NCBI RefSeq assembly: GCF_026914185.1 | Contig: NC_070569.1 | Location: 5,270,001-5,334,000 of the forward strand | Reading direction: 5' to 3' | DNA from: Puccinia triticina | Lineage: Eukaryota > Basidiomycota > Pucciniomycetes > Pucciniales > Pucciniaceae | Length of the DNA stretch: 64,000 bases | Part shown: positions 32,501 through 42,066 of the stretch, piece by piece | Numbering within the stretch: position 1 is the first letter of the stretch | Layout of the letters: each line of letters begins with the position of its first letter | Program-made: the position numbers and the translations under genes | The notes under the pieces: generated by a model | The model's database searches: none | Seen by the model: the letters and a program-made list of their open reading frames with translations, nothing else | What the model was told of the DNA's origin: nothing

Positions 32501-32738
32501 GGCCGATGATGCCGATCTGCGAGAGCGCCGATGATGCCGATCTGCGAGAGCGTCTGGGTTGGGTTTGGTGATACGCACCACACCCCCAGTGACGTAGTAC
32601 ACGGACTGGTGACATGTGGGGCAGTGACATGTGCACGGCCCTTGTGCACGGATGTTTGCAGCGGCGCGGAAAGTTTGTGTGCGCGCGGTAATTTTCTGAA
32701 TTTCACAGCCAAAGTTGCAAGCGATCTTGGACTGGCTA
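32501..32738 (-). repeat. right terminal inverted repeat of the Tc1/mariner-like element
   Basis: Inverse of 23679-23888. It keeps the CpG sites lost on the left and has an additional 28-bp segment near 32604-32640. Two tandem 25-bp units lie at about 32501-32552. The transposase ATG is ~190 bp further inward. Confidence 0.9.
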
Positions 32739-32740
32739 TA

Positions 32741-33022
32741 CATGTATAGAGAAGAGAAACAATCTATATGCATGTGATGACATAAGCACAAAGAGGGTCT
32801 AGTTGAGACTAAGCCCTGTGGCCTGGCCCGGGTCACAACACTCCAATGCTGCTCCTCTCCACCTACCTGAGCTTTCTTATCTCTGCTGATTTGTTTGCGC
32901 AATGGAGGACTTCCCGCAATGTGCAGTCTTCGCAGTGCACATCTCATTTTTTCTTTGGCATTTAATTTTTCGGGCTTTCGTCGTTCAAACATCGCCTGCT
33001 CGAGTATGTATTGACGGTGTAT
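32741..33022. other. intergenic between two transposons, no feature seen
   Basis: No gene or repeat could be supported in this 280-bp stretch. GTGTA at 33023-33027 is the left target duplication of the gypsy element. Confidence 0.6.
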
Positions 33023-33027
33023 GTGTA

Positions 33028-33507
33028 ATTGTGAGGGCTGGGCTACTATTCAGTTCGCTATGTATAGGCTATGAAGATGATCCAAGAGGATATCTCGCCG
33101 AATGCTTGAATAGTATCCTTAACTCTAATAATTTATCGCAAAAGTGCGGATTGAACCTCAAATGTAATATAATGATGTTTGTATAATATAAGATTTTGAT
33201 TTTGTTGATAATGGTTTTCAAGGAAACAAAGACAAAGAATATCTCGATGAAGAAAAGAAGAAAAGAAAGAGGGAACAAGTCTTCGGAGTCGAAGGAACAC
33301 AACCAGAAACAAAAGATGATCCGATGACGACATAGCATGAAAATCCGAATGACGAACGAGATCGAACCTAATTAATCACAATGAAAGCATCCTTAATCAC
33401 AAAGAGCTCCGCTGTCCGATCGAATTAGATTAGTCAGCGCATGACATAAGAAGTTGATTAGCACAATCCTCCGTTCTTATCACAATAATCCACATGAGAT
33501 CGTTACA
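33028..33507 (-). repeat. 3' LTR of the gypsy element
   Basis: In element orientation it starts TGTAACGAT and ends CCCTCACAAT. Compared with the other LTR, four of six substitutions here are CpG to TpG or CpA. The inner border is followed (element orientation, upstream) by AATAGGGAGACC, a possible polypurine tract. Confidence 0.95.
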
Positions 33508-33598
33508 AAATAAGGTCTCCCTATTACGCTGAGACGTTTTCATTTGATGAAGATTTCCCTTTTGTTTTCCCTTTCTTCTGCTTAATCGAATCAAGTTT

Positions 33599-34639
33599 TC
33601 AAAAAGCTTCAACATAAGGGTTAGCCGCGACAGGGACATGATTTTGTGAAACCCATGTATTCTCCCCCGGTGTCGCATTTTTCCACGAAATCAAATAATC
33701 CACCTTACCCTTTTTTACCGTCCTGACATCGAGAACTGCTCTGATCGCAGACCAATCCACAATTTCCTCGTCTGAGTAGTATTTATCCTTAATACCCGTC
33801 CTAACCGCTCGCCCTACAACTAAATTAGGGTTCAAATAGCGCACCAGCAAGGAGACATTAAAGACAGGATGTAATTTAGGGTAATCTTTGGATAAATCCA
33901 ATTTTACCGCGTTAGAACCGACCATCTTTATTACCTTGAAAGGCCTGATATACCTGTAATCCAATTTTGAGTTAATACGACGCGATTGTATAAATTTCCG
34001 CAGAAGCAAAACCTCATCTCCCTCATTATATAACGGAGCATCTCGGCGTCCCTTATTGTAATACGCAGCTTGCTTTATCCGCGCCTGCTGCAAACACTCC
34101 ATAGCAGTTTCTTGAGTCACCTGTAAGTCTATCAGAAATTCATCTAAACCTTTCCGACCAGTGTTCTCAGTCATAATATTGAACCTGGGATGGAAACCAT
34201 AATTGAAGAAAAATGGGGAAATTTTCAAACTTGCCGAATCCATGTTGTTAATGGCAAACTCAGCCATTTCCACACATTTGTCCCAGTTATCCTGATAATA
34301 CAAACAGAAGTGTCGAAGTTAATCCTCGACCACCTGATTCATACGTTCAGTCTGACTGTCCGTCTGAGGATGATACGCGGTTGACAAAGCCGACCCAATA
34401 TTAAGAGATTTCATAAGTGCTTTCCAAAAATCGCTCACAAAGGTACTTCCCCTATCTGACACAATCTTGTTGGGTAGCCCATGTAATCTAAAAATGTTCT
34501 TCCTAAACAGGTTAGCCAAAACCGCCGACAAGGAAGCTTCCTTGCAAGGAATGAAGTGCACAAGTTTACTTAACAAGTCAATCACAACCAGAATCGAGTC
34601 AAATCCCCCAGAAATGGGAAGCTTAACAATCAGATCCAT
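33599..34639 (-). pseudogene. gypsy integrase core and chromodomain, frameshifted
   Basis: Begins MDLIVKLPISGGFDSILVV in the frame shifted from the main polyprotein. The integrase core shows LVVIDLLSK (Asp), IVSDRGSTFVSDFW (Asp) and HPQTDSQTERMNQ (Glu). TAA at 34319-34321 falls where gypsy integrases have Tyr (VVED-stop-LRHF), and reading resumes as NWDKCVEMAEFAINN. The C-terminus VLDVRTVKKGKVDYLISWK and NTWVSQNHV is a chromodomain, which in chromoviruses targets insertion to heterochromatin. Confidence 0.9.
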
Positions 34640-37600
34640 ACCTCCACGGCTTAGGGTTTGCCACGATATAGACCAACTTTCTGTCCGCCGCTCGCCGCCG
34701 TGCTTTTACTCTTTGACATGAATCACAAGAGTTAACATAGTTAGTGACGAACCCCTTGATGCCTGGCCACGAAAAAGTTCTGGTCAAGGTTGATAAAGTC
34801 CTTGCAATACCAGGGTGCCCCACCGCCGGAGAGTCATGGTAAAGAGTGACCAAACGCGTCCTCACCGCGGAGGGAACAAAAACCCGCCCTTGATACCAGT
34901 AAACACCAGATATAAATCGGACAGACCCCGATTGCTTCTCCTCGTCTGTATACTTGAGGGAAAAGAAATCCAATAAGGCTTGAGTTGGACGCTGAAAAAA
35001 TAAATCATGAGAAGATAGAGGAGATTGAGCCAAGTCAGCATTGCTTTCATCAACAGCACCGCACTCAACCATCCGCTTCACTATCAAATCCACATCACTA
35101 CTCATCCTACATCCATCATAGTAATCATCCCTCCGACTAGGCCCGTCCGCCGGATTCCTTGAACCGCTCACATGATAAAGTAACATATTGAAATTGTCAA
35201 GAAACAACGCCCACCGCGCCTGCTTTGGGGACAAATACTTAGCTGTTCGGAAATATAGCAAGTTCGAATGATCCGAAAACATCTTGATCGGATTCTCAGT
35301 CCCCATCAACCAAGCACGCCACTCCTGACAAGCCAATACTATAGCTAAAAGCTCCAGGTCGAAAATCTTCCACGACCGCTCTCGCTCCGAAAGCTTGCGG
35401 GAAAAGTAGCTAACAGGCAAAAAATCGCCGTTAGCATTCGGCTGGCTGAGAACCGCTGCAATTGCATATCCAGAAGAGTCTACATGGACCACCCTATCCC
35501 TGTCAAAATTAAAATGAAGCAAGAGGGGTTCGTTAACAAACAACTTCTTCAGCGCATCAAACGCCTTAATCGCGCACGGAGAATCTAAATGCTTAGAATC
35601 AATATACTTCTCCTGCGTGAGTGTTGTCAACGGACCCGCCACCATGGAGAATTGAGGAATGAAACGCCTATAAAAGTTCGTGAACCCTAAAAATTTGCGT
35701 AACCCCCTAACCGTCACCGGAAAGGGCCAGTCCTCAATAGTCTGTAACTTCGCCTTATTCAATTTTATACCGGTATCAGTTATGTCAAAACCCAAAAAGG
35801 TCACTTTGGAACAAAAAAATTCGCATTTGTTCAAAGACACCTTTAATGAGTATTGCCGCAACTTCTGAAGAATAGAACTCAAATCCTCGAGGTGCTGCGA
35901 CCTTGTTTTAGAATAAATCAGAATATCGTCAATATAAACAAAACAGCATACGTCTAAAAATTCACGCAAAACGTGCTGTATAAATCTTTGAAATGTTGCG
36001 GGAGCGTTAGCCAACCCAAACGGCATAACCTGATACTCGTACAAACCCCAAGGAGTCCGAAAAGCCGTCTTCCACTCATGACCTTCCGCCACACGCAACA
36101 AGTTAAAGGCCGCCTTGAGATTGATTTCCGACAAGAACTTACAACCCTGGAGGTTGTTCAATAGATGTGCAATTACAGGCAAGGGATAAGAATCCCTTAC
36201 CGTCATACCATTTAGAATTTGATAATCTACACAAGGTCGATTAGCTTTCCCCGCGACCTTTACATAAAAAATAGGGGCCGCCGCCGATGAAGACGAAACA
36301 CTTATGAAGCCTTTCGCCAAGTTATTGTCAACGTAAACTTTAAGCTCATCTCTTTCCGACTTACTTAGATTGTACATTTTCCCAAAAGGGGGGACAGCCT
36401 TATCCTTCAAGTTCACTTTACAGTCAAACTGCCCACAATGGGGAGGCAAATCCGCTAAGGACTCAGTGACGAAAACGTCCGCAAAACTATCTGTAAGCAT
36501 TCTTGCTTCATTACATAACGAGGATTCACAAATAGATTGCACACTATCATACATTACAATATCGCCGCTTGAGCCGCCTACAAAGGCCCCAGAGTCTCTC
36601 AACCACGAATTGCCTAAGATAATATTTGCTGAAGATAAGTTGGTTAAATGAAGAATTACTCGGGAAAGAAGAAAAACACCCGACTCAGTAGGAATTAAAA
36701 CATTCCCTTTTGCATAAGAAACGATTTCTCCAGACAAAGCCGCCAAGCCGTCAAAGGACTTGCACTGCAACCCCACCGCCATAGGATAAATGTTTAGCTT
36801 AATTTTCTTAGCAAAAGATATGTCAATAAACGAAGCCGATGCGCCCGAGTCCACCAAAACCAAAATGTCAGCCTTACGATCATTGTCAATAACCAGAGAT
36901 CCCTTAAAAAATGGTTGATTATCGGGTCGATCACACTTCTTAATGGTATAAGACTGCTTACTGTCCGAACCCCCCATACGCTCCGCCATGCAGGTATTGA
37001 AATAAATCTCCCCTGCCGTCATATCCCCCATGTTAACAACATCCGCCGTCAAAACCGGATCGTCCAAATTTGCTGAAGGGGCCGGCGCCTTCTTCTTAAA
37101 TGGCAAGCCGTCCATTTTGGCTAAAGATTGTCGCTTCTTGCCCTTCCCTTTTCTATCAGGGGGAGGCGAGGCCAATTCATTTCGAGAAGGTTGCGCGCAA
37201 GCCGGCAGACGAGTAGAAGATGGACCGTCTGATTGATTTTCAGGCGCCCACATCAAATCGCTCCGGGAACCCGCACCACGCTTCTTTCTCCCAGTTAGTC
37301 CACCCCACTCCTTCCACAACGCCAACATATCGCTCATGTCCATTTCCATATCTTCTCCCATCACACACCCTCGTCGATTGTAGTGGGCATTATCAAAAGT
37401 TCCACCGCACCGAATACAGATATTGCGTTCCACACACGCCTTCCGAAAAGCCAAATAAGAAAACCCAACATCCTTCATAGCCGCTGTAACTTCGTCCAAG
37501 TCCATTGGCTCCCCATCCGGCAACTTCGCACTTGGCAAGGGATGACAAGGAACGTAAGATTGCGCAGGCTGATGACCACCTGCCCCACGCTGTCGGTTAT

Positions 37601-38834
37601 CGGCTTGTGGCGGTGGTTGTTGCTTTTGATGAGAGCGCGGGTCCAAAATTTTGCTGACGCCTGAGACATTTCGCAAAACTATCGAAGCAATCGCCTGTTG
37701 CTCCTTCAAATCCACCGTCTCATCCCATGGTCCACGGAAAAGCACCAGTTTGATGATGTTGGGGTCAATGGCCTTGTTGTAAGCCAAACACTTCGTTTGC
37801 TCGGCCAGCTTCAGGGGGCGTAACAAAGCATTGAAAACAATATTGAATTCTTCAATTGATTTTGAACCTTGACGAGCCGAATTAAAAGCTGCTTCCGCTT
37901 GCTCCAACTCATGAACATTAGCAAATGTACGTTCAATAGTACTGATAAAGGAGTTGGCGTCGTGCAACTCATCAATAATGTAATCCATGCTAGATGAAGC
38001 TTGCAAAGTGGGCAAGTCCAACACTTCCGTGTTTTTTGAAAGGAGACCGCGCCACCATGTGTATGAAGGAACCTCCTCATCCATCCGACCCGATGACGGC
38101 CGAAAAAACCCCGAAATCCAAAGAATCTTTTGTTTTTCCGTATTAAACTGATCACCAATGCGCTCAAAGGTATTTCGGAGATAGAAACAAAAGCTGTTAG
38201 TCTTGCGAGGCATACCGGTAAAATAGATATGGGGTTCATGAGGTGGTTCAATAAAAATTTTTGGTCGATCAGCCGTTCTACCATTCGCATACTCCAAACA
38301 ACCCATTCGTCCCGTCAATCCCTCATGTACGCCGTCAACAACGCCGCGCAAATGAGCGATTGATTCTTGATTCTCGGATCTGTACTTGAGCAATTCTGAA
38401 TGAAAAATATTTTTAACGTTTTTAGCGTCGGATTCCAACGAAGCTATCGCCTTTTTGTCTTCACAAGCTTGAGTCTTCAACTGCGCAATTGAAGCCGCTT
38501 GCAATTCGATAAGGCTGGACTGAACACTGTTATCGACCCTTAAATTTGATAAAAGATTTGATAAGTCATCTTGAACGCCTCCGTGACCGCTCGGTCCCGC
38601 AACCGGTGGAAGATCTTGAACGCCAGGAATCGGTCGGGGAGAGAAATTGATGAACAAAGGAGAGTTATGGTCGAAAGGGGAGGGAGTGTTGACTGAAAAA
38701 AAGGGAGTCGGTTGTGGGGGAATTGGCATTGGGATATGCATAGCTGGGACTTGAGGAACTTGAGGAGGGGATGGGGTGAAACGAGGAGAAACTTGAACTG
38801 GAGTAATTGGGGAAATTGCTGATGGCTCAGACAT
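34623..38834 (-). CDS. gypsy Gag-Pol polyprotein (gag to integrase zinc finger), 1403 aa
   Basis: One uninterrupted frame. N-terminal Pro-rich Gag; capsid helices around residues 200-360 (NSFCFYLRNTFERIGDQF); a Cys-rich segment CIRCGGTFDNAHYNRRGC near residue 475; protease DSGASASFID near 665; RT with FVYIDDILIYSK (intact YIDD) near 990; RNase H with VVHVDSSG, LELLAIVLACQEW and FSDHSNLLYF; integrase zinc module HPGIART...CDSCQRVKA near 1375. The frame ends prematurely at the integrase after NPKPWRYGSDC because of a small deletion; the core continues in another frame. Up to that point all catalytic residues I could check are present. Confidence 0.95.
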   Translation of the reverse strand: MSEPSAISPITPVQVSPRFTPSPPQVPQVPAMHIPMPIPPQPTPFFSVNTPSPFDHNSPLFINFSPRPIPGVQDLPPVAGPSGHGGVQDDLSNLLSNLRVDNSVQSSLIELQAASIAQLKTQACEDKKAIASLESDAKNVKNIFHSELLKYRSENQESIAHLRGVVDGVHEGLTGRMGCLEYANGRTADRPKIFIEPPHEPHIYFTGMPRKTNSFCFYLRNTFERIGDQFNTEKQKILWISGFFRPSSGRMDEEVPSYTWWRGLLSKNTEVLDLPTLQASSSMDYIIDELHDANSFISTIERTFANVHELEQAEAAFNSARQGSKSIEEFNIVFNALLRPLKLAEQTKCLAYNKAIDPNIIKLVLFRGPWDETVDLKEQQAIASIVLRNVSGVSKILDPRSHQKQQPPPQADNRQRGAGGHQPAQSYVPCHPLPSAKLPDGEPMDLDEVTAAMKDVGFSYLAFRKACVERNICIRCGGTFDNAHYNRRGCVMGEDMEMDMSDMLALWKEWGGLTGRKKRGAGSRSDLMWAPENQSDGPSSTRLPACAQPSRNELASPPPDRKGKGKKRQSLAKMDGLPFKKKAPAPSANLDDPVLTADVVNMGDMTAGEIYFNTCMAERMGGSDSKQSYTIKKCDRPDNQPFFKGSLVIDNDRKADILVLVDSGASASFIDISFAKKIKLNIYPMAVGLQCKSFDGLAALSGEIVSYAKGNVLIPTESGVFLLSRVILHLTNLSSANIILGNSWLRDSGAFVGGSSGDIVMYDSVQSICESSLCNEARMLTDSFADVFVTESLADLPPHCGQFDCKVNLKDKAVPPFGKMYNLSKSERDELKVYVDNNLAKGFISVSSSSAAAPIFYVKVAGKANRPCVDYQILNGMTVRDSYPLPVIAHLLNNLQGCKFLSEINLKAAFNLLRVAEGHEWKTAFRTPWGLYEYQVMPFGLANAPATFQRFIQHVLREFLDVCCFVYIDDILIYSKTRSQHLEDLSSILQKLRQYSLKVSLNKCEFFCSKVTFLGFDITDTGIKLNKAKLQTIEDWPFPVTVRGLRKFLGFTNFYRRFIPQFSMVAGPLTTLTQEKYIDSKHLDSPCAIKAFDALKKLFVNEPLLLHFNFDRDRVVHVDSSGYAIAAVLSQPNANGDFLPVSYFSRKLSERERSWKIFDLELLAIVLACQEWRAWLMGTENPIKMFSDHSNLLYFRTAKYLSPKQARWALFLDNFNMLLYHVSGSRNPADGPSRRDDYYDGCRMSSDVDLIVKRMVECGAVDESNADLAQSPLSSHDLFFQRPTQALLDFFSLKYTDEEKQSGSVRFISGVYWYQGRVFVPSAVRTRLVTLYHDSPAVGHPGIARTLSTLTRTFSWPGIKGFVTNYVNSCDSCQRVKARRRAADRKLVYIVANPKPWRYGSDC

Positions 38835-38891
38835 AACTTAGAAAGGCCGAAAATTTTATGCTATATACTAAATTTGGAAGATCGAGATATA

Positions 38892-39377
38892 ATTGTGAGG
38901 GCTGGGCTACTATTCAGTTCGCTATGTATAGGCTATGAAGATGATCCAAGAGGATACCTCGCCGAATGCTTGAATAGTATCCTTAACTCTAATAATTTAT
39001 CGCAAAAGTGCGGATTGAACCTCGAATGTAATATAATGATGTTTGTATAATATAAGATTTTGATTTTGATTTTGTTGATAATGGTTTTCGAGGAAACAAA
39101 GACAAAGAATATCTCGATGAAGAAAAGAAGAAAAGAAAGAGGGAACAAGTCTTCGGAGTCGAAGGAACACAACCAGAAACAAAAGATGATCCGATGACGA
39201 CATAGCATGAAAATCCGAATGACGAACGAGATCGAACCTAATTAATCACAATGAAAGCATCCTTAATCACAAAGAGCTCCGCTGTCCGATCGAATTAGAT
39301 TAGTCAGCGCATGACATAAGAAGTCGATTAGCACAATCCTCCGTTCTTATCACAATAATCCACACGATATCGTTACA
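38892..39377 (-). repeat. 5' LTR of the gypsy element
   Basis: Same sequence as 33028-33507 with one extra GATTTT unit near 39060. It is followed inward by TATATCTCGATCTTCC, with no obvious tRNA complement, and the gag ATG is at 38834. Confidence 0.95.
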
Positions 39378-39382
39378 GTGTA

Positions 39383-40210
39383 GCCCATCAAACTCTTCGT
39401 ATTCGCTTCACCACTTTGTACACTCCCCCCTTCATTGAATGAAGTCTGTATCGGTTTTCGAGTAGCCAATCAGGTTTGGCCTCAACCGAGCTGATGTCGC
39501 GGCACCGCCACGTCGGAAGGCAAGCTAAAACTCGGAGACGTTTGCAGTTTTATCGATCATATTCTCCTACATTTCCAATTTGAATGGCACGGGCCTCCAG
39601 CTGAATTGTTCAGCTGCTGCGGCGTGCTGCTGGAGGCTGTGGGTGAGGCCGCTTGTGCTCGTGATGTTCTCCTGCGATGGTCATGGAAGACGGGTCTTTG
39701 AAAGCCGGCCGGTGTGAAACGCCGAACAGCAGACATATTGGATGTGGGGAAGACAGACCCTCGTGTTTTGCTCCCTTTTTGCTTCCAACACACGCCTCGG
39801 CATTATCCCCCCCCCCTAGCCTTCCCACAACGCGTCCTCGTGCCCGCCTGATCGTGAGGAATCTAAAGATGGCGGCGCGTTTTACCAACCCGCATGCGGA
39901 TGGATGTTGGCTTTGTTGAGCATCGGGGCTCCTTCCCCTTTGATCCATTCATCCGGACAGGCGACCCACGATGCCCACATCGCCTGGCAGCTATTTATAT
40001 CAGCCCATTCCGCCAGCTGGTACGGGCTGCTTACCCCACGAGCACTCAGCGAATCGGCCCAGATTCTTGGGTAGTAGACTCTTCGTAGCAGGAGGCCTTC
40101 AATCGAATTATCCAGCCCTTATACCTCGACAATGTGGTCCACGCCATCCTCGGTAACATTACTCCTGGTTAGAGCATTGCATAGATATATTCGTTTCCAT
40201 CCTGTATAAG
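39383..40210. other. probable upstream region of the UIM gene
   Basis: GC-richer than the surroundings. Several short frames on both strands have no recognisable content. The gypsy element inserted just left of this region, about 830 bp before the first ATG of the next gene. Confidence 0.5.
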
Positions 40211-41678
40211 ATGCTTACGTTTTTATCCCGCTATATTCTAAAAAAGCTCTTCTTGTCAGGAGCCCATCAATCCACTGTGCCCAGTGCGGCTGTCGAACGC
40301 TCCGCCCGATCAGAAGTATCCTTCCAGCCGACTATCTCAAGTATCGCAGTGCCAGACGCGCCCGCTGCAAGCCCACGTGATCTGGCCACAGACGCCTCAG
40401 CACCCTTGCGCCGCCACTCAAAACGCACAGTAAGTAACCCATGTTGGGCATCGAGCAATAAGTATGAATTCTGATTCCGTGTGATCGATGGTATCTCAAC
40501 TTTAGTTTGATGATCTGTGCATCCATGCCAAGGAGCCTCACATTTGTGAAGAATGTATAGGCACTGCCGGCAGCTCGCAGGCCTCCGAGAGAATGAACAG
40601 CGGAAGGGCTAATTCTGGGGAATACCACCTAACTGATGCCGACCGCCTAGCGTTTTCACTTGCCTTTGAAAATGAGGACGATGAGCTGAGAGCCGAAGCC
40701 GACAAGAAAATAGCTCATGAACTTAGCGAGTCTTGGAATAGGCCTCAACCCGAGCGGGCTCAGTCCGAGCATGACCCACAGCTAGCAGCAGCTTTAGCTC
40801 TTTCGCTTGGAAAAGTTCCCGGAAGCGAAGGTTTCGGACCCAGCGATTACGCCCCCGTCCACATTCCAAACCAAGATACTCTTGCTGGAGCTCCATCAAC
40901 ATCTGCCGGATCAGTAGGCCCTATGAATGGACAGCCGTCGACTTACTACGATGATGATGAAGACAATAAAGTTCTACAAGAAATTCTTGCTGAGTCGATT
41001 CGGCTAGAAAATCAACGACTACAAGAAGCTGAGCGTCGAGCACAAGAAGCTGAGCGTCGAGCACAAGAAGCTAAGCGTCGAGCGCGTGGAAAACAGCCTT
41101 ATGGCCCAATTTCAGGCCCAACTAATCTTCAGGCGTTTGAGGAACCGTCCGATAATTTACCACCATCGGCAGGACCCCTGATCCCACGACGACGTCGTAC
41201 CGTGCGCTTTAGAGACGAGGTCGACGTACCATCCGAAGCAGCCCAAGGCAGGACACCACCCCAACAACATACAATACCATCTGGACCGCCCCAACAATAT
41301 ACAACAGCATCTGGACCGCCCCAACAATGGAGTCCATCGTCGGGAGGATCCGGAGCTGCGATTCCGGGCTCATACTACAATGGGCGACCACCTCGCAGTG
41401 GGGGACGGGAAGAAACCTACCCTGCGACACCGGCTGAATACCAAGGTATCGGAAGACCATCTAGAGAATCACAAGCTACTATGCAGAACCGATATTCCGA
41501 TCGAAGGCAGCCCTCAACTCAGTCTGCGGACGGGATGACTTCGCAAATCAGGAATTCGATGATGGAAGCAGTCAGGCCATATGGATTGATCTGGATTAAA
41601 AATAAAGCCGAGTCAGCATTCGCGATTGCCCTACCAATTGCAATCTTTTGCCTCTATGTCTGGCACTACCTGAAGTAA
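40211..41678 (+). CDS. tail-anchored protein with ubiquitin-interacting motif, two exons
   Basis: Exon 1 40211-40429, intron 40430-40505 (GTAAGT...CTTTAG, 76 nt), exon 2 40506-41678; phases agree and the product is about 463 residues. Exon 2 starts with a short Cys/His segment FDDLCIHAKEPHICEECIG. DPQLAAALALSLGK (about residues 163-176) fits the ubiquitin-interacting motif (hydrophobic, Ala at +3, Ser at +7, acidic before it). Two further amphipathic acidic helices lie at TDADRLAFSLAFE and KVLQEILAESIRLE. A charged coiled-coil segment with EAERRAQEAERRAQEA repeats follows, then Gly/Pro-rich sequence and a C-terminal membrane segment AFAIALPIAIFCLYVWHY. It may be a membrane-anchored ubiquitin adaptor; that function is inferred. 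The start could be extended by an unseen exon. This is the best candidate for a normal host gene. Confidence 0.75.
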
Positions 41679-41955
41679 CCCTTATCCTGAACCCCGCGCT
41701 TCCTCAGCGGCTTTCTACCGCTATTTGACATCGTCAGACGATTCTCAGTCTACTTTTACCCCTCCGATCTCCACATTGTTGCACCGATCCTATTTTGATG
41801 TGTCATCTCCTCATGTTTCATCTTCACCCTTAAACACCTCTTCTTAAAACTTTTACCAGTTGAATAAATGGAGTGTTTGTGCGTGATAACCCCGAAGAGC
41901 AATCAAAAATTGGTTCAACAGCATAATGGAAGAGAAGCCGGGGGAACACACTATA
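41679..41955. other. 3' flank of the UIM gene
   Basis: Nothing distinctive apart from C/T-rich sequence. It ends at a short minisatellite. Confidence 0.5.
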
Positions 41956-42066
41956 ACAGCGACGACGCTGTGTGAGTGACACGACGAACAAGCAGCAGCG
42001 GAGACGGTGGAAGCACACCTATGACAGCGACGACGCTGTGTGAGTGACACGACGAACAAGCAGCAG
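41956..42066 (+). repeat. two-copy minisatellite, 43-bp unit at 68-bp spacing
   Basis: ACAGCGACGACGCTGTGTGA followed by GTGACACGACGAACAAGCAG occurs at 41956-41998 and 42024-42066. Confidence 0.9.

Larger units (their letters stand above)
23679..32738. mobile_element. Tc1/mariner-like transposon with two convergent genes and long TIRs
   Basis: Terminal inverted repeats of 210 bp (23679-23888) and 238 bp (32501-32738) begin with YAGCCAGTCCAWGATCGCTT and are each flanked by TA (23677-23678 and 32739-32740), the Tc1/mariner target duplication. A transposase gene runs leftward from 32308 and an accessory gene rightward from about 24000; both start near the inner edge of a TIR, so the TIRs probably serve as promoters. 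The unit is 9060 bp, of which 3.9 kb is an LTR element inserted in the accessory gene; without that insert it would be about 5.2 kb. Confidence 0.8.
33028..39377 (-). mobile_element. Ty3/gypsy chromovirus, nearly full-length
   Basis: LTRs of 480 and 486 bp flank a gag-pol region on the minus strand with the order gag, protease, RT, RNase H, integrase, chromodomain. The 5-bp direct repeat GTGTA (33023-33027 and 39378-39382) marks the insertion. LTRs differ by six substitutions and one 6-bp repeat unit (about 98.7% identity), so insertion was recent. Two lesions break pol: a frameshift near 34635 and a TAA at 34319-34321. Confidence 0.95.
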
